Below the pieces are notes generated by a model. That model did no database searches, was not told where the DNA came from, and saw nothing but the letters and a program-made list of their open reading frames with translations. From Phorcus lineatus (taxonomy: Eukaryota > Mollusca > Gastropoda > Trochida > Trochidae): a DNA stretch of 64,000 nucleotides. The first letter of the stretch is position 1, and every line of letters starts with the position of its first letter. A program made the translations under genes and the position numbers. The DNA lies in assembly GCA_921293015.1 (NCBI GenBank), contig OV121082.1:45838971-45902970 (forward strand), written 5' to 3'. This document shows positions 57,401-64,000 of the stretch, piece after piece.

Positions 57401-59879
57401 ATTAAACAATACATGGATACAGAACATAACAACGAATTAGAGAAGTTAAAAACTTGTGAGAACTTGTGCTATAAATAACAAAGCATAGCGAAAATTATCA
57501 AAATTGTTGCTCAACTGAAGCACGTGGTTATAAACGTGAATTAAATTCAAAATAATCTTAGTAATTGAAGAAATCACGAAAATCGTTTACTTATGTGTAT
57601 AAAACGTGATGAATTAAGGATGTTTCTATTCGTTAAGTAGCTCAAATTGCCACTACCGTTCAGAACTCATATCCATGAATGTAGAAATATATTTGCTCTT
57701 AAATTTTGTGACAAATTAAGAGAAAATGTAACATACTTTGTCAATTTCCGCAAAAACATCTGGACGTGTCCGATATTTGTCTATTAATTTTTTTGCATTC
57801 ACTACAATCGAGCTTGAGGTGCACTTGATTATTTGACAAAATCAAGAGCTTGAATGTGAAATGTATGCGACATTATCACATGGTATGAAACCGTTTGTTG
57901 AACGGCAAAGAGAACATTCACAGAAAGACATATGAAGCAAGATCTGGAGTTGGAGAAATGTAAGTCATCTTATAACATGATATGAAACCCGTTGTTGATT
58001 GTCTTAACCATCCATTTATTTCAATGTTAGCACACCATGGAAGCAAGTCCAAAATTTACTTATTAGACAGAGGTTAATACGCAAAGTGAAGTTTTTATTT
58101 ACAATATTTACCACTTTTAATGGATATGTGCACATATTGTAGTATCAGTATGTATAAAGTATCGTCAGTTGATTATAAATATCCATTAATATGTTTTCAT
58201 ACATCCGTTTCTGTGTTCTTTTACAAAAATAGACTTGATATTATTGATAATGTTACTTTACACGGTGTTTCTAACCATGACACAGAAATTTAAATTATTT
58301 CCTTAGTTCCTTAAATTTCAAAAGAATTGATACAACATAGGAATTGTCAGAAAACAATCTTATACCGTTTCATGTATGAGCAATCCTATCAACAGAAATG
58401 AATTGTTCATAAAACTATATTTTAAGCTATGTATGAGCCGATTGAGCTTTCTATAAAATCTTTTGTGGCTATTTGAGGTTTGGTTACTGGGTTTGATATA
58501 TTAAAACGTGACCTCCGAAATAAGCCCTGTTAATGTAATAATGAAAAGCCTAATATTTTCATTATAAATTGTAAACTCGATCATTGGCTAAATCTATATT
58601 TTAGATATGACATTCAAGTGAAACTCAATTCATAATCCGTTAGTCCAGGTCTCGGCAATGGCATAGCGGGAATACTATAGCATAGACCGCCAAATAGCAA
58701 TGAAAGCAATCCTGTCAGACGCTCTTTCCAAGCGAGGATCACTTCCAGACGCCCCACCCCTCACGCCCCCTCCCCCTTTCTGGTCCAGCCTCTACACTAA
58801 ACGCATCCAGTTAATTACCACTATGAGATCAAAGAGGCAACCTTGATTGTCGGCTAGACAAATTAACAAGATGTATATTGTTTATAATGAGCGACTCTTC
58901 TCTCCCTCCCCTCCCCACCCCCTTCTTTCCTCCCTTAGCTTAGGCTTTACTACCATTCCAAATTTCTAAATTTTAAAAATATTCCCTCCCACCATTTTAG
59001 ACCAGGCTCTCAAAAAACAATCCTCCCATTATTTCTCTCAATTTTGGACTTTTTCATAAAGGCTGCGGCCCGAGCGTGACATCAGCATTGGCTGGAAAGC
59101 GTTCGTTAAACTCTTAACTAAGTAAGTCACAGAAAGCCTAAAGTGCATTATTTGAAATAGGGGATATGTAAGATTCAATAAAATATTTTGGTGGATCTGT
59201 TTTATAAGATTTTTCTGTTTTGCTTGTTATCATCAAACAATAGCATTAGATTGTATGTTTCTAAATTCGATTTCTAAAATGTTCTTTATTATGTTGAGCT
59301 CATGAACAATATTAGATCAACGCTTTGTTGTTGATATCATAAGTTTTACCATAATTATACATGACATTGTAAGTTGCAATTTACATACACATATCTAAAT
59401 GTTTCCTTGATTTGGACAGCGAACGGATCGGCGAACTAGCTGTTGCCTTAGAATTTACTTTCCTGTAATGATAATTTATGAGACATATATATCTTTTCGA
59501 AATACATATTGAACAATCATAAACATGCATGATTAATGTAGTCATACATTTAAGTACAAATATTCGTTATATGATCCTGTATTTAGTTGTTTTATATAAA
59601 ATTTAACGATTGACAAGGGATATTGTCATCTTCGTAATGCTCTTATTACATAAACATTCTATATTCTTTTTAAAAACTCATTCATACATTCATGTATGCA
59701 TACTAGTTTTTACCTAATCCAATTAAATTTTGAACCTATGAAGCTTGGAATTTAAAAAAAAAACAAATAAAAACACTTTTTTAGTTTTGATATTTATTTA
59801 TGAAACTGGTTTTGTCAATTATGTACTTCATGCGGAGTTTAGAATGTGGCGACGCAATTGCACATCACAAGACGCTGCT
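57401..59879. other. No coding feature; short diverged repeat pair
   Basis: Blocks at about 57110-57240 (partly before this interval) and 58730-58870 share AACCTTGATTGTCGGCTAGAC-like words, TTAATTACCA and CCCCTCAC, so a dispersed repeat is present twice. Otherwise nothing recognisable. Confidence 0.4.
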
Positions 59880-60340
59880 CAGATTCAATGAATATTGTCC
59901 ATAGCTGGGTCCTAATGTTGTCATAATTAACAGGTGCCTATTATGTAATCTATTTCCTGTCAAATTTCATTGTTAGATTATTTGTCTCAAATAGCAGGCC
60001 CACACCTGTGCTTTGGACCCTTTGGTAAATGGCGGCTTATGTCAACATCCGTTCATACTGACATAACTCTTGGCATTACACAGCTAATTAGTACATCTTA
60101 ACAACGACAAACATTATAAACCAATGAACTTGTAGAATATACGTTCAACCAATGAGAAGAAAATCTTCTGCAATGCTATCGATGCTTACAGTCACTTGAA
60201 AAGAGTAGATCATTTGGAAAGGTACCCAAATTTAATAGAATTATTCAGGAAGTTGATCAAGTTGCAAACAATTCATGGATTACTTTTTCTGACGATTGAA
60301 ACGGGTATGTACTTCGTCATTGATAATCTTTCAAACTTCA
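59880..60340. repeat. Diverged copy of unit intergenic sequence inside MULE-4
   Basis: Collinear with unit A 14180-14560: TAATGTTGTCATAA, ACAGGTGCC, GACCCKTTGGTAA, CTTGGCATT, AATGAACTTGTA and GGTATGTACTTCGTCATTGA all appear in the same order. Divergence is well above that between units A-D. It is either cargo picked up by the element or an older member of the duplicated family into which the element's ends were later recruited. Confidence 0.7.
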
Positions 60341-61024
60341 CTTTCAAAAAGGTCACCATTTACCTTTGAAATCAAACAAATTATTGCGAACAAATGATAA
60401 TCAGTGCCAAAAATTGTTTATTAACATTTTCCATGATTAAATTCATACAATTTTCTAAATATCTTTTAATTTTAAATGATGCAATTTTCAAACTCTATAT
60501 CTCTTATTCATTTCATGTGTTTAAGTCAATCCTAAAATGATTTATTTAATTTCTGCAATAAACTAATATGCAGGATTTGATTCATCATTTTAAAAACAAA
60601 GTCATCTTTTGTTAAAAAATTGCGATGAAAAACGTTTTAATTTTTTTCAAAGGTAAATTAAATTTGATGTCTTTTAAGAATCAATCTTTCAAACAAAATA
60701 AAGATTTTGAAAATGTAAAAATAACTATAGGTTAACTTAATCAAAAACTTCTAAAGGTATTCAATAACATGACGAATTTGACAAACAGAATAAAGGGACA
60801 TAACTCTTGGTCAGACAGGTAAGGTGCTAATTAGTTTTAAAGGCTGTGGAAAGGTCGCCTTGCCGTGCGTTCTTTCCAAAGAGGCTTTGGAAAGGGCGTT
60901 CTTTAAGCCTTTGGAAAGGTGTGGAGGGGTGCCTCTTTCCTTTATGGAAAGGTGTGGAAGGGTGCCTCTTTCCTCTTGGAAAGGACGCCTTTAAGCTTTT
61001 GGAATGAACGCTCGTTACTCCAGT

Positions 61025-61176
61025 GATATGGCCATGAGCTCTGCCGTGAAGACAGATTGGTCATTTGGTAGCCGGGGGAAGTAGGTGTGTTGCTCGGGCT
61101 GCCACATGTGCAGCCCGAGACTTGTGGTCCTTGTGGTCCTTGGACCCGTCGGTGTATATGTGGCACCAGTCGGGCC
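61025..61176 (-). pseudogene. LINE RNase H, N-terminal half
   Basis: The minus strand carries YTDGSK (first catalytic Asp), HMWQPEQHTYFPRLPNDQSV then FTAELMAI (catalytic Glu), and continues exactly where 51919 resumes (LLALQQ). The LINE copy begins here at its truncated 5' end. The upstream RT is absent. Confidence 0.8.
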
Positions 61177-61362
61177 AATGGCAATGAACAAGGGCAACTT
61201 AATATATCAGTAGATTAGAACCCAGTTCATAATACGAGCTCACTTAAGAGAACAAAAAGACTTAAAGAGTGGATCTTCTCACTCTACTAATCAAACATAT
61301 TGATTGGCTATTTCAAAACACACAGAACTTACTTAAAATACCAAACATGTATTTATCTTCTA
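61177..61362 (-). mobile_element. MULE-1 fragment (C/D junction), resumed after the LINE
   Basis: Matches 42290-42420 of the fuller copy (AACTTAATATATCAGTAGAT, AGAACAAAAAGAC, CACAGAACTTACTTAAAATA), with about 55 bp inserted near 61262-61318 that includes a second ATTGATTGGCTATT. Ends in ATTTATCTTCTA (61351-61362), the target duplication of the next LINE. Confidence 0.75.
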
Positions 61363-62662
61363 TGATACATCTTTATACGCGATTATTGATGACCCCTACG
61401 AAACAGCCATAGACATAAATGACGACTTGAAGCGAATTGAGGAATGGGCAGAAAAATGGCAAGTATCATTCAATCCGGATAAGACACAATCGATTCGTTT
61501 TACCCGCCTTATATTCCAACATGATTATTCTTGGAGCAATCAAATTCATGACATTGTTAAAAAGGTAACCCCGATAATAAATTGTCTTAGAAGCCTCAAA
61601 TATCGATTAAACCGGAAAACGTTAGAAACCATGTATAAACAGTTCATTCTACCTGTATTGGACTACTGTTGTCATATATGGGATTATTGTACAAAGCAGC
61701 AAGCGGATATGCTTGAAAAACTTAATCTTGATGCACTGAGAACCGTCTGTGGTGCCGTTCGTGGCACCAGCCATCATAAGATTTATAAAGAAACAAAGTG
61801 CAAACCATTATGTCATAGGCGATACGTTCATAAAATGACGTTGTTTTAAAATGGTTAATCATAATACATCCAGCTATCTAAGCAACTTGGTACCTCCTAA
61901 AATATCGGATGTCGTTGATTATAATCTTCGTGATGATTCGAAACTCCAGATTGTAAATCTGTAAACAATGCGAGATCTTTCCTTCCTGACGCTGTTAAAC
62001 TTTGGAACTCATTGCCGATAGAACTTAGAAATTCGCCATCTTTACTGCCTTTCAAAAATGTTCTCCTCAATGATAATGAAACATACAGTAACTTTGACCT
62101 AAATTATGGCAGCAGACTTTTTTAAATAATACATACTCGTCTAAGACTTGAATGCAGCGACTTAAATGCACACAAGTATGAAAGATTCATATCACAATCA
62201 CCCGTCTGTGCTTGTGCCCATTGTTATGAGGATTCAACTCACTTTTTCTTCATATGTCCTCTTTACAGCTATACTTTCATAGAGGTTTTGATGTAAAATC
62301 AGTTTTATTCGGAAACAAATTGTTCTACTACCAAAAATATGGAACTTTTAACATCAGTCCACGAATATATAAATTTAACAGGCAGATTTGCAAAATGACT
62401 CATTGATTGATTATATTTCAATGTTCTGCATTACTTGCATTTGTAAAGACCTTTTGGCGTTTGTAAATACAGATTACCACTCAATTTTCTTCACTCATTG
62501 CGTTTGTTGTATTTATAATGAACTGTTGTTTCTGTTATTTTATACGTATATTGTAAAATCACCATGACATGTATCATATTTGTATCTTGGAGCGGTATTT
62601 ACATAAGCCTATGGCTTGTTTACCAATCCAATTCTTCTTTTTGAAATAAATATGTTTAAACC
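61363..62662 (+). pseudogene. 5'-truncated LINE (RT C-terminal part), 12-bp target duplication
   Basis: Flanked by ATTTATCTTCTA at 61351-61362 and 62663-62674. Starts inside the RT catalytic motif (DTSLYA follows immediately). The readable frame includes LKRIEEWAEKWQVSFNPDKT then LETMYKQFILPVLDYCCHIW, the LINE region after the palm domain. After a stop near 61850 another frame gives LPDAVKLWNSLPIELRNSPS and CAHCYEDSTHFFFICPLYSY, the usual LINE C-terminus. Not functional because of truncation and frame breaks. Confidence 0.85.
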
Positions 62663-62815
62663 ATTTATCTTCTACTAAACAAACACATTGATTGGCTATT
62701 CAACAAAGATCAAAGGTCATATTAAGTGGCTTATCATCCATTAAGCGTTATGGTAATATAAATTGTGACTTTTTTCCTGTGACTTTTTTTCCTAGACAAA
62801 TTTGTGACTTTTTTC
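62663..62815 (-). mobile_element. MULE-1 right terminal region (C/D junction)
   Basis: Continues the MULE-1 sequence (TTGATTGGCTATTCAACAAA, CATATTAAGTGGCTTATCAT) and ends in iterated TGTGACTTTTTTCC words at 62763, 62779 and about 62803, the inverse of the left-end words at 26566. This is the best-preserved right terminus. Confidence 0.8.
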
Positions 62816-63435
62816 ACATAAGCACCCCCAGCTTCACAGAACATTCACATGTGCTCAACGCTTTACAAACTGTTCAGTTACTGCCACACATTCTACTCGC
62901 ATCAGCATATGCACCCGTCCACCTTCCAGAAATCATATACTAAATCTTTCACAAAATAATTACAATACATGATTTCATTTAAACAACAGACAGTAAACAA
63001 AACAATGATTTTTGATGACACCCAACGGTCCACTACACGTAGGAATGAGTTCAAGTCAGACGCTTGAAAAAGAAGTTCGCATTCGTTATGCCAGACAGTT
63101 CAACTCGTCATACGAGGAGTGTTCTACAACTTCGTCAGATATGAAGGAGGAATGTTCAAGTCATACACTTGAATAATTAAGAGTGCCAATACAAAGCTGG
63201 TCACCGATGTTGGTAATCAACAGCACGTTTCCGTCAATGAACAAGACTCGATATTTGTTTACGGGAAGACTTTAAAAGCCGAAATTGACGTCAGTCGACT
63301 TTAGCGTTGTAACTGGTAAGTCATGAAGCGCCCTTACTTTGTATAAATGTAAGACCGTCTATGACTTGAAATAACTCGGTGGGTAAAATGTATGAAAACA
63401 GTCGCTCCCTTCTCACTTCAGAATTCAATCATAGA
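62816..63435. repeat. Segmental duplication unit D (start only)
   Basis: Matches unit C 43341-43930 closely, including the GCTGGTCACCGATGTTGGTAA block shared with A and B and the GACGTCARTCGACTTT motif. Cut at about 63440 by a LINE, then the window ends, so further copies may follow. Confidence 0.85.
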
Positions 63436-63439
63436 AAAA

Positions 63440-64000
63440 TGGTTCTTTGTTGAACATTGTTGAACTGGAACAAATGATACCAGATTCCGAACTGAGAGGA
63501 ATATTTATTGGACAAGAATATTTAGACATTCTATTGTTGTTCTTCGCCGATGATTTATGTATTTTTGATGATACAGTTATAGGAATGCAACGGACGATCG
63601 ATGTGTTAAAGAAGTTCTGTGTCAAGTGTGGACTAGAAGTCAATCTAGAGAAAACACAGATGATAGTTTTCAGAAATGGCGGTATTGTTAAAGGAGTAGA
63701 AAAGGGGAAATACGGTGAAGTCGATATTAAGATCTCTACTTACTACAATTATCTAGGCCTGATGTTTTCATCTAAATTATCATCGAGTAAAGCAATTGAT
63801 GTATTAACATCCAAGGCAAGCAAGGCATTATTCTCTATCAAATCACTCCAGGGGCAATTGAAAAACATATCACCAAATATTCTTTTCAAGATTTCCGATG
63901 TTCAAATCAAGCCTATTATTTTGTATGGATCCGAAATCTGGGGATAAGAACGAAAACATATCATTGAAAAATTCCATTCTACCTCCAAAAATTCATTCTC
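63440..64000 (+). pseudogene. LINE reverse transcriptase fragment at the right edge
   Basis: The frame contains the RT catalytic box LLLFFADDLCIF, followed by CVKCGLEVNLEKTQMIVFRN and PIILYGSEIWG, as in non-LTR retrotransposon RTs. A TAA follows GSEIWG at about 63946, after which the frame continues (ERKHIIEKFHS), so a stop interrupts it. The 5' part of RT is missing and the 3' end is beyond the window. It may be the same family as the C-terminal relics at 14826 and 32460. Confidence 0.82.

Larger units (their letters stand above)
51920..61024. mobile_element. MULE-4: 9.1-kb non-autonomous Mutator-like composite
   Basis: The ends are inverted: ACTGGAGTAACG.GCGTTCATTCCA on both sides, continuing into AAAGGCGTCCTTTCC and several GGAAAGG/CCTTTCC words over 130-180 bp (51920-52055 and 60843-61024). 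It splits the LINE RNase H domain. The adjoining codons suggest a decayed 9-bp target duplication (GGCCATATC / GTGCATCTT on the minus strand, both near GGCCATCTT). It carries a 716-bp element, a proline-rich ORF, a LINE relic and a diverged copy of unit sequence. No transposase is seen inside. Confidence 0.72.
48298..61176 (-). mobile_element. 5'-truncated LINE with RNase H (I-like), split by two larger insertions
   Basis: Flanked by AATGGCAATG at 48288-48297 and 61177-61186. The fuller MULE-1 copy has this sequence only once, without the LINE (about 42288). On the minus strand the remaining LINE parts are 61176-61025, 51919-51313 and 48487-48298, about 950 bp in total. It ends in a short TAAG repeat next to the target duplication, like the simple-repeat tails of I-type LINEs. 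Its RNase H domain and 3' ORF end are readable across both insertions. Confidence 0.8.

Overview
This is a eukaryotic, AT-rich, repeat-dense genomic window. Exons have GT-AG introns, a metazoan membrane-protein gene (TMEM26-like) lies at the left edge, and Penelope-like, Mutator-like, Tc1-like and LINE elements fill much of the rest. A marine invertebrate, most plausibly a mollusc, fits best. That is an inference from element types, not a species identification.

Layout. (1) 1-11480: minus-strand TMEM26-like exons (one second exon and two competing first exons), a 121-bp tandem array, a LINE tail relic and an old diverged copy of a duplicated block at 9760-10330. (2) 11481-63435: a tandem segmental duplication with four recognisable units, A (11481-26893), B (28655-39768), C (43341-48175) and D (62816-63435, only its start). 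Units A-C each carry a minus-strand gene for a secreted protein with a PAN/apple-like cysteine-rich N-terminus. It is open in A (396 aa) and C (401 aa) and broken in B. Mutator-like element 1 (MULE-1) sits at the unit junctions and appears to have been amplified with the units. (3) Unit A is split by a head-to-head pair of almost identical Penelope-like elements (18461-24471). Units B and C still show the empty TA-rich target. (4) 48176-62815: the MULE-1 copy after unit C is broken open by a 5'-truncated LINE with an RNase H domain. That LINE is itself split twice, by a 2.8-kb PHD-FLYWCH-MULE (48488-51312) and by a 9.1-kb Mutator-like composite (51920-61024) that contains a further 716-bp element (52360-53075). 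(5) 61363-64000: two more LINE fragments.

Two observations stand out. First, the Penelope-like ORF1 and ORF2 overlap at a canonical slippery heptamer TTTTTTA, followed after 7 nt by a perfect 9-bp stem. This is the layout of a -1 programmed ribosomal frameshift, and ORF2 has no good ATG of its own. Second, four different element families have terminal inverted repeats built from several iterated short words (GGAAAAAAGTCACA; GCGAAAACGGCACC; TTTCGTAGACA; GGAAAGG/CCTTTCC). Two of them encode FLYWCH-MULE transposases and all four show or suggest 8-9 bp target duplications or MULE proteins. They look like one group of Mutator-like transposons with tandem transposase-binding sites.

The duplicated units also act as a natural record of insertion. 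Comparing them gives exact empty sites for several elements, and an ordered nesting history can be read from target-site duplications. Most element proteins here are broken. The TMEM26-like exons, the two intact secreted-protein genes and the two Penelope-like ORF2s are the plausibly functional coding regions.
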